This document shows positions 9,322-17,092 of a stretch of DNA of 34,393 nucleotides, piece by piece. Each line of letters opens with the position of its first letter. Within the stretch, counting starts at the first letter, position 1. The notes under the pieces were generated by a model, which did no database searches, was not told where the DNA came from, and worked only from the letters and a program-made list of their open reading frames with translations. Made by a program: the position numbers and the translations under genes. This stretch comes from Flavobacteriaceae bacterium UBA1682 (GTDB taxonomy: Bacteria; Bacteroidota; Bacteroidia; Flavobacteriales; Flavobacteriaceae). The DNA is taken from positions 1,079-35,471 of the forward strand of contig DCKE01000005.1 of assembly GCA_002320285.1 (NCBI GenBank), written 5' to 3'.

Positions 9322-11319
9322 ATGAACGAATTATTCTCTGAATCAAGTCCGTATTTATTGCAACATGCCGAAAACCCTATTCATTGGAAAAGTTGGAATC
9401 CGGAGAGTTTAAAACGAGCTCAGCAAGAGAATAAGCTCATCGTGGTTAGCATTGGTTATTCGACCTGCCATTGGTGTCACGTTATGGAGCACGAAAGCTT
9501 TGAAACGGACGAGGTAGCTCAACTGATGAACAATCATTTTATATCGATTAAAATTGATCGTGAAGAGCGGCCAGATCTGGATGCCTTTTATATGAAAGCC
9601 GTTCAATTGATGACCAAACAAGGCGGATGGCCACTGAATGTGGTTTGTTTACCCAATGGAAGTCCTATTTGGGGAGGAACGTATTTCCCTAAAGAGAATT
9701 GGATGGAAGCACTGAAACAACTACAAGGTCTTTTTACAACAGATCAAAGTAGGGTTCATGAATTCGCAGAACAGCTTCACGAGGGAATCACATTATTGAG
9801 TGGTGTTCCCAATGCCAAAGAAACCGTTACATCCCTCGATGAATTAATTTCAAAGTGGAAAAAAAGTTTTGATTGGGAATATGGTGGGTATAGCAGGGCA
9901 CCAAAATTTATGATGCCCAACAACCTTTCTTTTTTACAAAAATACGGCTATTTAAACCAGGATGAGACCCTTCTAAATTACATCGATCTGACCTTGACGA
10001 AAATGGTCTGGGGAGGGATTTTTGACACAGTACACGGTGGTTTTTCGCGTTACTCCGTCGATCATAAATGGCATGTACCGCATTTTGAAAAAATGTTATA
10101 CGACAATGCACAGCTCTTAAGTGTATATGCGGATGCCTACAAAAGAACAAAAAACCCACTTTATAAAACTTGTCTTGAAAAGACGATTTCATTCTTAGAG
10201 TCAGAGCTTTCCAATGGCGAAGGAGGTTTTTATTCCGCATTAGATGCAGATAGCTTAACAAAAGACGGTATACTACTCGAAGGCGCCTATTACATTTGGA
10301 CAAAATCGGAAATTGAAAATTTAATCAAGGAGGATTTTTATCTATTTGAACAAGTTTTTAACATCAATGACTTCGGCTATTGGGAAGACAATTATTATGT
10401 TTTGATACAAAACCAACCACTGGAAAATATCGCGCTCAACAATAATATACCGCTATCCGAATTGGCGGCAAAAAAAATAAAATGGGAAAGAGCCTTACTA
10501 GATCACCGTAAAAACCGATCGCAGCCAAGACTTGACGACAAAACACTAACAGCGTGGAACGCCTTACTTATCATGGGCTACCTAGACACCTATACAGCTT
10601 TAAACAACTCTGAATACCTAAGGAAAGCTAAGGAAATTTGCGCTTTTATTTCAGACAAAATGTGGTCAGAAGCCGGTTTATTTCACACTTACAAAAACGG
10701 CAAAGCCACCATTACAGCTTTTCTCGACGACCACGCTATTTTTATAGCCGCATTAGTCATGCTTTACGAAAACACCTTAGACGAAAATTATATAAAACAA
10801 GCCAAACAATTAACCGATCATTGTTTGGATGTATTTCTGAATACGGAAACACAATTCTTTAATTTTAGCTCCGATCACGAAAATGAGATCATCACTAATT
10901 CTATAGAAATCGAAGACAATGTAATACCTGCGTCAAACTCTTTTATGGCTCAAAACTTAATTAAACTCGGTATTTTATACGAGAATACGCATTATACAAA
11001 ATTGGGGCAAAACATGGTAGAGTCCATTAAAAAACAAATCGATTATGCCTCCGCTTATTCCAATTGGTTACTTGCAGATTTATACCTGTCAAGTCCTACC
11101 GAATTAGCCATCACCGGTCCAAATGCCCTAGCCGAAACACTCGCTATCAAACAGCAAATACTCGGTAAAACAGCCGTATTTGGAACAACTATAGAATCGA
11201 CTATACCGTTTTTTAAAAATCGTTATGATTCCAAAGAAACGATGTTTTATTTTTGTACCAATCAATCCTGCCAACGCCCTGAAAGCGAAGCAGCCTTTTT
11301 AGAACAACACACCCTATAA
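9322..11319 (+). CDS. YyaL/DUF255 family thioredoxin-fold protein with alpha/alpha-barrel domain
   Basis: A 665-residue protein when started at the ATG at 9322 (MNELFSESSPYLLQHAENPI), which begins exactly where the family does. An in-frame ATG at 9220 would add 34 residues unlike the family and lies in the promoter region, so I reject it. The N-terminal ~170 residues are the DUF255 thioredoxin-like domain with the CxxC at C49/C52 (STCHWCHVMEHESFE) and REERPDLD. The rest resembles an (alpha/alpha)6 barrel like that of N-acylglucosamine 2-epimerases (GGFSRYSVD, HFEKMLYDNAQL). The family (bacterial YyaL, animal SPATA20) is widespread but its biochemical function is not established. Three nt separate it from mscS-like, so the two are co-transcribed. 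Confidence 0.9.
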   Translation: MNELFSESSPYLLQHAENPIHWKSWNPESLKRAQQENKLIVVSIGYSTCHWCHVMEHESFETDEVAQLMNNHFISIKIDREERPDLDAFYMKAVQLMTKQGGWPLNVVCLPNGSPIWGGTYFPKENWMEALKQLQGLFTTDQSRVHEFAEQLHEGITLLSGVPNAKETVTSLDELISKWKKSFDWEYGGYSRAPKFMMPNNLSFLQKYGYLNQDETLLNYIDLTLTKMVWGGIFDTVHGGFSRYSVDHKWHVPHFEKMLYDNAQLLSVYADAYKRTKNPLYKTCLEKTISFLESELSNGEGGFYSALDADSLTKDGILLEGAYYIWTKSEIENLIKEDFYLFEQVFNINDFGYWEDNYYVLIQNQPLENIALNNNIPLSELAAKKIKWERALLDHRKNRSQPRLDDKTLTAWNALLIMGYLDTYTALNNSEYLRKAKEICAFISDKMWSEAGLFHTYKNGKATITAFLDDHAIFIAALVMLYENTLDENYIKQAKQLTDHCLDVFLNTETQFFNFSSDHENEIITNSIEIEDNVIPASNSFMAQNLIKLGILYENTHYTKLGQNMVESIKKQIDYASAYSNWLLADLYLSSPTELAITGPNALAETLAIKQQILGKTAVFGTTIESTIPFFKNRYDSKETMFYFCTNQSCQRPESEAAFLEQHTL

Positions 11320-11322
11320 TCC

Positions 11323-12093
11323 ATGGAAAAGACCGATCAACTTCTCTCCAAATACTTAGAAGCCATCATCGATTATATCCCCAACATCGTTGGGGCATTA
11401 GTGATCTTAATAATTGGACTGATCATCATTCGATTATTAAAGAAATTCGCTCAACGAATTTTTTTAAAACAGCACTTAGATCCCACTTCGATCAGTTTTT
11501 TACTCGATGGAATCATTTGGGCCTTACGCGCATTGCTCTTTATCGCTATCGTTTCGAAACTGGGAATTGAAACCACTTCATTTGTGACCGTATTGGGTGC
11601 CATGAGTTTGGCTATTGGATTATCCCTGCAGGGATCTTTAGCCAATTTTGCTGGTGGTGTATTGATTATCTTGTTTAAACCTTTTAGAATCGGTGATGTT
11701 ATCGAAGCTCAAGCTGAAGTCGGAAAAGTAATGGAAATTCATATTTTTTCGACCAAAATCGTCACCTATCAAAACCAAGTTTTATATATTCCAAACGGTA
11801 TACTATCCAATGGAAAAATAAAAAATTACTCGCAGAACAAACTGCGTAAAACCGAGGTGCTCATACAGTCCACTTTGAATAAAAACAGCACGGAATTTAT
11901 AGAAAAAATGAGTACCTTATTATTAGCTAACGACTTGGTTTTAAAGAAACCGGATCCCAGAATTCTAATTAAGGAGGTCTTGGATGCTAAAGTCACCTAC
12001 AATGTACAAGTATGGGTTGAAAACCACAATCACACCGAGGTTTCTTCCTTTATTTTACAAAAGGGAAAAGAGATTTTTACCGAGATTGACTAA
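11323..12093 (+). CDS. MscS-family small-conductance mechanosensitive channel
   Basis: A 256-residue protein of the short MscS type. Three membrane helices are visible at about 18-40, 60-80 and 84-118; the third is the pore-lining helix (AIGLSLQGSLANFAGGVLII) leading into FKPFRIGD, the diagnostic MscS junction. The remaining ~130 residues form the cytoplasmic beta and alpha/beta domains. Family role: inner-membrane heptamer that opens under membrane tension to release solutes on hypo-osmotic shock. It follows the DUF255 gene by 3 nt, and its stop lies in a hairpin shared with the convergent tsaB gene. Confidence 0.94.
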   Translation: MEKTDQLLSKYLEAIIDYIPNIVGALVILIIGLIIIRLLKKFAQRIFLKQHLDPTSISFLLDGIIWALRALLFIAIVSKLGIETTSFVTVLGAMSLAIGLSLQGSLANFAGGVLIILFKPFRIGDVIEAQAEVGKVMEIHIFSTKIVTYQNQVLYIPNGILSNGKIKNYSQNKLRKTEVLIQSTLNKNSTEFIEKMSTLLLANDLVLKKPDPRILIKEVLDAKVTYNVQVWVENHNHTEVSSFILQKGKEIFTEID

Positions 12094-12119
12094 AAGGAAA
12101 CTCACTTCTTTTTAGTCAA
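12086..12119. terminator. Bidirectional hairpin spanning the convergent mscS-like and tsaB 3' ends
   Basis: 14-bp stem 12086-12099 paired with 12106-12119 (TTGACTAAAAGGAA / TTCTTTTTAGTCAA, one G-U pair when read as plus RNA), loop 12100-12105. The plus-strand stop codon (12091-12093) sits in the left arm and the tsaB stop (12102-12104) in the loop. A- and T-rich lower arms could serve as the U-tract in either direction, though no long free T-run follows. Confidence 0.6.
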
Positions 12120-12773
12120 CACCAAAAAATCTTTTAAATAAAAAGGTTCGAAATAAGCCACATCTTCAAAATCCTTAGCCAGGAATTTTTGCCAGGCTAA
12201 GCCTGTCATATCCTTTGCGGATGGGTATTGAATCTCATCGTGAAAAACGCAGTTGTCGGCTATAAATAATTCTTTACATTTTGGAGCTCCATCACCAATG
12301 AAGTGCAGTTGTTGTGGCTTTAAATAATCAAAAACACCGGCAGTTAACACCAAGGCTTTGGTGTCCTCAACAATCTGGTGATCAGCGCTAAAAATGGCAG
12401 TAAACACTTCCATTCGCCTAGCGTCTATCATCGGAATGATTAATCCATGCTCTATAGTTAATTGTTCTGCTAAAATGCATAATGTATTGACTCCTATCAA
12501 GGGCACGCCTAACGCATAACAAAGCCCTTTTACAGCAGAAACCCCTATTCTTAATCCAGTATACGACCCGGGCCCTTTGCTAACTGCTAAGGCGCTCAAA
12601 TCTTTGAATTTCAAATCAAGCTCCGCGAGTACTTCGTCGATATAGAGATGTAATTTCTCTGCATGACTGAAATGCTCTTCCGCCATTTCTTTTGTTAGCA
12701 ATACTACTCCATCACCCGATACGGAAACAGAACAATTTTTAGTTGCCGTTTCCACACTTAATATATAAACCAC
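12102..12773 (-). CDS. tsaB: tRNA threonylcarbamoyladenosine biosynthesis protein TsaB
   Basis: A 223-residue member of the ASKHA-fold TsaB (YeaZ) family. Evidence is the N-terminal ILSVETATKNCSVSV and the signature KGPGSYTGLRIGVSAVKG at about residues 64-81. Family role: non-catalytic scaffold partner of TsaD and TsaE in making t6A37 in ANN-decoding tRNAs, in the cytosol. The start is GTG at 12773, overlapping the TAG stop of the upstream adaptor gene by one base (TAGTG), so translation is probably coupled. TsaD and TsaE are not in the window. Pairing with an efflux operon looks like genomic habit rather than shared function. Confidence 0.93.
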   Translation of the reverse strand: MVYILSVETATKNCSVSVSGDGVVLLTKEMAEEHFSHAEKLHLYIDEVLAELDLKFKDLSALAVSKGPGSYTGLRIGVSAVKGLCYALGVPLIGVNTLCILAEQLTIEHGLIIPMIDARRMEVFTAIFSADHQIVEDTKALVLTAGVFDYLKPQQLHFIGDGAPKCKELFIADNCVFHDEIQYPSAKDMTGLAWQKFLAKDFEDVAYFEPFYLKDFLVLTKKK

Positions 12774-14038
12774 TATTTTTTAACTTTAATATTAATTTCT
12801 CGTTGTACTTGTTGTCCCTCTTCCAGCTCACGGTTTACAACGGCGTAAGGACCTACAATAATTATATCCTCTGCCTGAAGCCCCTCTATGATTTCAATGT
12901 TCCGATCGTCTTGAATACCGGTTTTTATCCATTTAAGCTTAGCAACCCCATTAGCCAATACAAACACGGCTTCTTGAGGTTTAGTCGCATCTGCTGTAGG
13001 CACATTGCTATTCAGGCTATCTTGCGGTGTTTTCATCACAATGGCACTGATAGGCACCGTAAAAATACCATCGCGTTTATTGGTTACGATATCAACTGTC
13101 GCAGTCATTCCCGGTCTAAAAGGCGAGTAATTAGAAGGTTTCCCATCTAACAAATCCTCATAGGATTCTTTTAATATACGCACCTTTACCTTAAAGTTCG
13201 TGACTTGGTCGGCAGTAAGCGTAACACTAGCTGAATTAGAAATACTGGTAACTATGCCGCGAAATTCTTTTTTCAGATAAGCATCTACCTCGATTTTTGC
13301 TTCATTACCCACTTTGATCTTTACGATATCATTCTCATTCACATCGACCTCTACCTCCATATTATTCAGGTTGGCTACTCTTAAAAGCTCTGTACCTGCC
13401 ATCTGTTGGGTTCCCAACACACGCTCTCCCAACTCTACGTCAAGACGTGAGATTGTTCCATCTACCGGTGCATAAATCGTAGTTCTGTTTAGATTGTCTC
13501 TCGACTCTGTCAAGGAAGCTTGGGTACTTTGCACTGTAAAAAACGCAGCATTCTTTACCGCAACAGCCACTTCATAAGCCGATACTACTTTGTCCCATTC
13601 CGCTTTTGAAATCACCCCCTTATCAAACAAAATTTTATTTCGATCGTAATTCAACTTTGCTTCTTTCAATTGAGCTTCTGCTTGATTTAATCCCGCCTTA
13701 CTATTAGATAAAGACGCAACCATTCTATCCACCCCTGATTCATACAAGTCAGGATTGATGCGCACCAAAAGCTCTCCTTTTTTTACGACCTGTCCCTCTT
13801 TTACCGGCAAATCGATGATTTCACCCGACACTTCCGAAGATATTTTAACCTCAATTTCTGGTTGAATTTTGCCCGTTGCAGAAACTGTTTGCGTTATCGC
13901 ACTTTTCTTCAACTGTAGTGTTTCAACCTTTTTGATCTGATTATTATCGCCCAAAACATTGGTTTTATATAATGCTACCACAACAACAATAGCCACGAGG
14001 ACCAGTGTAATGAGGATGTATTTAGTTCTTTTTTTCAT
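12773..14038 (-). CDS. HlyD/AcrA-type periplasmic adaptor subunit of an efflux pump
   Basis: A 421-residue membrane-fusion protein. N-terminal signal anchor (residues ~6-24), then a split biotinyl-lipoyl domain (VKISSEVSGEIIDLPVKEGQ near 64-83 and IYAPVDGTISRLDVELGERV near 190-210) around an alpha-helical hairpin (~105-185), then beta-barrel and membrane-proximal domains (PFRPGMTATVDIVT). Family role: bridges an inner-membrane pump to a TolC channel across the periplasm. The partner channel gene lies 81 nt upstream. No ABC or RND inner-membrane component follows; tsaB sits where one would often be, so the pump must be encoded elsewhere. Adaptors of this length commonly serve MacB-type ABC pumps (inference). 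Confidence 0.9.
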   Translation of the reverse strand: MKKRTKYILITLVLVAIVVVVALYKTNVLGDNNQIKKVETLQLKKSAITQTVSATGKIQPEIEVKISSEVSGEIIDLPVKEGQVVKKGELLVRINPDLYESGVDRMVASLSNSKAGLNQAEAQLKEAKLNYDRNKILFDKGVISKAEWDKVVSAYEVAVAVKNAAFFTVQSTQASLTESRDNLNRTTIYAPVDGTISRLDVELGERVLGTQQMAGTELLRVANLNNMEVEVDVNENDIVKIKVGNEAKIEVDAYLKKEFRGIVTSISNSASVTLTADQVTNFKVKVRILKESYEDLLDGKPSNYSPFRPGMTATVDIVTNKRDGIFTVPISAIVMKTPQDSLNSNVPTADATKPQEAVFVLANGVAKLKWIKTGIQDDRNIEIIEGLQAEDIIIVGPYAVVNRELEEGQQVQREINIKVKK

Positions 14039-14119
14039 AGGTAGAAGTATTCAAAATTAAAGGTCAAACAATAATGCTAAGATGTATATGGTACTTGATC
14101 TAAGTAATATCATCAATTT

Positions 14120-15586
14120 TTATTTCTCAAAAAGCGGAATACCAAAATAGTACTCCAATATTTTTGTTTTAAAAATGTAATCGTATTTAGCTCGAAGCAC
14201 TTCAGATTGCGCATTAACCAATAAGGTCTGAACTTGATTGAGCTCAAATATATTCATCAGTCCAACTTGATAGCGTTGTTTAGCATATTCCAACGATAAT
14301 TCACGGGCTTCTAGAGTACTTTTTGCCGCGTCAAAACTCTTTAAAGCACTTTGTGTATCGGTATAAGCGGTATACACAGCTTGTTTTAATTTTAAATCAG
14401 TTTGATCTTTTTCATTTTTAGTTTGTTGCAGTGCTACTCTACTCAATCGCACATTATTACGCGCGCTCCAACCATTAAAAATAGGAATATTTATACCAAC
14501 ACCAAAACTTTGTCCTTTATTACTATCAAACTGATCAAACAACGATTCTGGTCCAGAAATGATCGGTACCATATTGGGTTGCACAACATTTTGGTTGGTA
14601 TTTTCTACCATTCCAATCACCCGAGTCGGATTGTTTGGATCTATGGTCTGCCCCGTGACACGATCGTTATAGGCCGCACGCGTTGCAAAGCTATAAAACC
14701 CCCTTACAGTAGGTAAAAACATTCCGCGTGCAATAGCGACCTCTTTGGCTGCAATTTCAACTTTGGTTTGCGCCAAACGAAGGTCTACTTGACTTATTTT
14801 CGCCTGCTCCAAAATTTCATCCGCAGTTTTCAACATGACTTCACTATGTGCCACTTCATAATCTTGATCAGCAATATCAAAAGCTTGAAAATTATCTATT
14901 TGCAACATTTGCGCTAAGGCTAATCTAGATATTAAAACCGCATTATCGGCAACAATTACCTTTTGTTGTGTATTGGCTACAGTGGCTTTAATATCCAACA
15001 AATCTCCAGCCGGAACCACACCTGCAGTAACCAATTCTTGTGTTCTGATTAACTGTTGATTATCATATTTTAATTGCGCTTCATTTGAATTGAGCAATTC
15101 CTTATTAAAAATAATTTGTAAATACGCATTGATCACATTCAATGCAATGTCCTCTCTCATTTTCTGAGATTGATATTGGGACGACAACAAACTCAAGCGC
15201 GATTTAAGCAATTGATTTTGATTTTGAAGCCCTTTAAAAATATCTATAGCTACATCCACCCCAGCAGATGTAAACTGGGTAGTTTGATTCTCTAATATAC
15301 CGGTAGTAATATTCTGATTTAAACCCAAGGTCCAAGAATGATTAGACTGAGCGCTGACCGTAGGCAAAAAACTCCCCCAAGCCGACTGCTTGCCGATAAA
15401 AGCCCTTTCTTGATCTAAATCTACTTGTTTTATATCGATGTTATGCTCTAAAGCATAGGAGACACACTCTTGCAACGTCCAATTTTTATCTTGAGCCATC
15501 CCACTAAAGCCACCTCCTATCAAAACACAAAACAACAGTGCCAGCCTATTCGCTTTATGTTTTTCGATCCTATTAATAAAGTTCAT
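14120..15586 (-). CDS. TolC-family outer-membrane efflux channel
   Basis: A 488-residue protein from the ATG at 15586; a TTG two codons earlier is possible but less likely. Signal peptide with hydrophobic core LALLFCVLIGGGFSGMAQ, then WTLQECVSYALEHNIDI, a typical start of the first outer-membrane efflux repeat. Two OEP repeats follow, the second containing VGINIPIFNGW and the coiled-coil stretch to FELNQVQTLLVNAQSE. Family role: trimeric beta-barrel plus alpha tunnel, exit duct for efflux or type I secretion. It is first gene of the tolC-hlyD-tsaB run. The 14039-14119 gap to the adaptor gene holds no recognised element. Confidence 0.93.
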   Translation of the reverse strand: MNFINRIEKHKANRLALLFCVLIGGGFSGMAQDKNWTLQECVSYALEHNIDIKQVDLDQERAFIGKQSAWGSFLPTVSAQSNHSWTLGLNQNITTGILENQTTQFTSAGVDVAIDIFKGLQNQNQLLKSRLSLLSSQYQSQKMREDIALNVINAYLQIIFNKELLNSNEAQLKYDNQQLIRTQELVTAGVVPAGDLLDIKATVANTQQKVIVADNAVLISRLALAQMLQIDNFQAFDIADQDYEVAHSEVMLKTADEILEQAKISQVDLRLAQTKVEIAAKEVAIARGMFLPTVRGFYSFATRAAYNDRVTGQTIDPNNPTRVIGMVENTNQNVVQPNMVPIISGPESLFDQFDSNKGQSFGVGINIPIFNGWSARNNVRLSRVALQQTKNEKDQTDLKLKQAVYTAYTDTQSALKSFDAAKSTLEARELSLEYAKQRYQVGLMNIFELNQVQTLLVNAQSEVLRAKYDYIFKTKILEYYFGIPLFEK

Positions 15587-15651
15587 AAGCAACGATCATT
15601 TATCTATATGACGCCAAAAGCATCTTTGTGTTACAACTAATAAAAATAAAA

Positions 15652-15673
15652 AAAACCGTCTTAAGACGGTTTT
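15652..15673 (-). terminator. Terminator of the oxidase-maturation cluster
   Basis: A perfect 22-bp palindrome, AAAACCGTCTT and its complement, overlapping the last two bases of the TAA stop of the small CxxC gene. On the minus strand the stem runs into T8 (to 15647) then ATTTTTATT, a strong intrinsic terminator. It separates the oxidase cluster from tolC, whose promoter must lie in 15587-15651; no clear -7 box was found there. Confidence 0.88.
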
Positions 15674-15920
15674 ATAATATAGCTTTTTTTTGTTTCTTTT
15701 TTTTAACAACCCTATACACTAGATATCCGACTACACCGACTAACAAATAGGGGAATATCATCAGATAGACAATCCCATCATTTACAGCAGCAGCTTGAAC
15801 TCCGGACTCTTCTGTTTCTAACGCCGCTCTACACATGGCGCATTGAGCTGATGCAGAAAAAGTGGACAATATAAAAAATAAGCTTACAAAAAATAAATTT
15901 TTAATCAATGTGCTTTTCAT
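15672..15920 (-). CDS. Small secreted or membrane-anchored CxxC protein of unknown function
   Basis: 82 residues from the ATG at 15920 (MKSTLIKNLFFVSLFFI); an upstream in-frame TTG at 15929 is less likely. Signal peptide to about residue 26 (STFSASAQ), immediately followed by a cysteine pair C27-A-M-C30, a short charged/Ala-rich linker, one membrane helix at ~48-70 and a lysine-rich tail (KKKKQKK). Predicted topology puts the cysteines just outside the inner membrane and the tail in the cytosol. It is not a c-type heme motif because no His follows. The stop of DUF420 is 9 nt upstream, so it is the last gene of the SCO/DUF420 cluster. No named family recognised; a copper or thiol role in oxidase assembly is inference from position. 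Confidence 0.75.
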   Translation of the reverse strand: MKSTLIKNLFFVSLFFILSTFSASAQCAMCRAALETEESGVQAAAVNDGIVYLMIFPYLLVGVVGYLVYRVVKKKKQKKAIL

Positions 15921-15929
15921 AATATACAA

Positions 15930-16457
15930 TTAATAAACGTAATAAGGTGAAATCATCAAATACACAACAACTCCAGTTACAGCAACATATAACCACAAAG
16001 GAAAGGCATATCTCGCAATTTTCTTATGCAAATCGTATTTCCCTAATAGTGCTCTTACATAAGTCACCAATACAATTGGAATTATGACTACAGATAAAAC
16101 AATATGACTGATCAAAATAATAAAGTAAATGGTTTTCAAAACACCTTCCCCTCCATACGAAGTAGAATTAGAGGTCATGTGATAAGCTACATACATACCT
16201 AAAAACAAAACCGAACACAAAATACAAACTTTCATAATGTTTTCATGAAGTTTTCTATTGCCCTTTTTAATAGCAATGACTGCCGCAATCAATAGCACTG
16301 CCGTAAGTCCATTGATACTCGCATAAATCGGAGGTAAAAACGACAAAGGCTCAACGTTTGGAATTTTAACACCAAACAAAATAACTACTACAATCGGTAT
16401 AATAACCGACAATATAATAATCCAAGTATTGTATCTTTTTTCAACTGACTTATCCAT
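15930..16457 (-). CDS. DUF420 (YozB/CtaM-like) membrane protein, probable oxidase assembly factor
   Basis: A 175-residue, five-helix membrane protein. Helices at about 12-30, 45-64, 76-94, 110-136 and 151-170; histidines H71, H93, H118 and H144 sit at helix ends (RKLHENIM, AYHMTS, ISHIVLS, DLHKKIARY), the conserved pattern of DUF420. Family knowledge: the Staphylococcus aureus DUF420 protein CtaM is needed for an active heme-A type oxidase, and these proteins often neighbour SCO and ctaB genes. Start ATG overlaps the SCO stop in TAATG, indicating translational coupling. The histidines suggest heme or metal binding, which is not shown here. Confidence 0.88.
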   Translation of the reverse strand: MDKSVEKRYNTWIIILSVIIPIVVVILFGVKIPNVEPLSFLPPIYASINGLTAVLLIAAVIAIKKGNRKLHENIMKVCILCSVLFLGMYVAYHMTSNSTSYGGEGVLKTIYFIILISHIVLSVVIIPIVLVTYVRALLGKYDLHKKIARYAFPLWLYVAVTGVVVYLMISPYYVY

Positions 16458-17080
16458 TATTCTTCTAATAACAATTTAATATCTTCCTTAATCATCTTAA
16501 CACCTTGGTCATCGGTTCCGTCGTAATATAGTATAGGATTTCCAAACTCATCTTTTCGACAACGAATATTACCATCCTTATCAATTAACGCAAACAAGCC
16601 AGAATGTTCAAATCCACCCGGCACATTTGAATTTGCCGCAGCATAGAGGTTGAATTTTTTAGACAAACTAAAAATATAATCTGCATCGCCTGTTAACATA
16701 TACCAAAATGGCAATTTAACACCCAGCTCTTCAGCATGTGCTTTAAGTGCCGCCGGTGTATCATTTTTTGGATCAATGGTTATAGATGCGACACCAAACT
16801 TAAGATTACCATAAAACTCTTTTTGAATGCTAAGCATGTTTTGATTCATTATTGGACAGATCGTTGGACACTTTGCAAAAAAGAATTCCAATACATAGAC
16901 CTTACCTTTATAATCTTCATTTGTAATGATTTTATCATTTTGATTGGTCAATTTAAACTCTGGTGCTGGACCTATTACAACCAAATCTGATTTTTCAAAT
17001 TTAGCGATGATCTTGGGTACAGCCCAAATTCCAAAAATCAAAATGATAAACGAAATACCGATATATGATTTATTTTTCAT
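16457..17080 (-). CDS. SCO1/SenC-family copper chaperone for cytochrome oxidase
   Basis: 207 residues with an N-terminal membrane anchor (~6-22) and a periplasmic thioredoxin fold. The copper ligands of the family are all present: C71 and C75 in KCPTICP, and H159 in GGFEHSGLF. Family role: delivers copper to, or reduces, the CuA site of oxidase subunit II. It lies 12 nt after the redoxin-like gene and overlaps DUF420 by one base. An insertion typical of Bacteroidota SCO proteins (RCRKDEFGNPILYYDGTDD, 173-191) precedes the C-terminal helix. Confidence 0.95.
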   Translation of the reverse strand: MKNKSYIGISFIILIFGIWAVPKIIAKFEKSDLVVIGPAPEFKLTNQNDKIITNEDYKGKVYVLEFFFAKCPTICPIMNQNMLSIQKEFYGNLKFGVASITIDPKNDTPAALKAHAEELGVKLPFWYMLTGDADYIFSLSKKFNLYAAANSNVPGGFEHSGLFALIDKDGNIRCRKDEFGNPILYYDGTDDQGVKMIKEDIKLLLEE

Positions 17081-17092
17081 GATTGAATTATA

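Noticed and set aside
9908..10303. 131-codon minus-strand frame
   Set aside because: Antisense shadow of the conserved DUF255 gene; no family features.
12743..13150. 135-codon plus-strand frame
   Set aside because: It lies antisense to the HlyD-like gene and the start of tsaB, with no recognisable domain.
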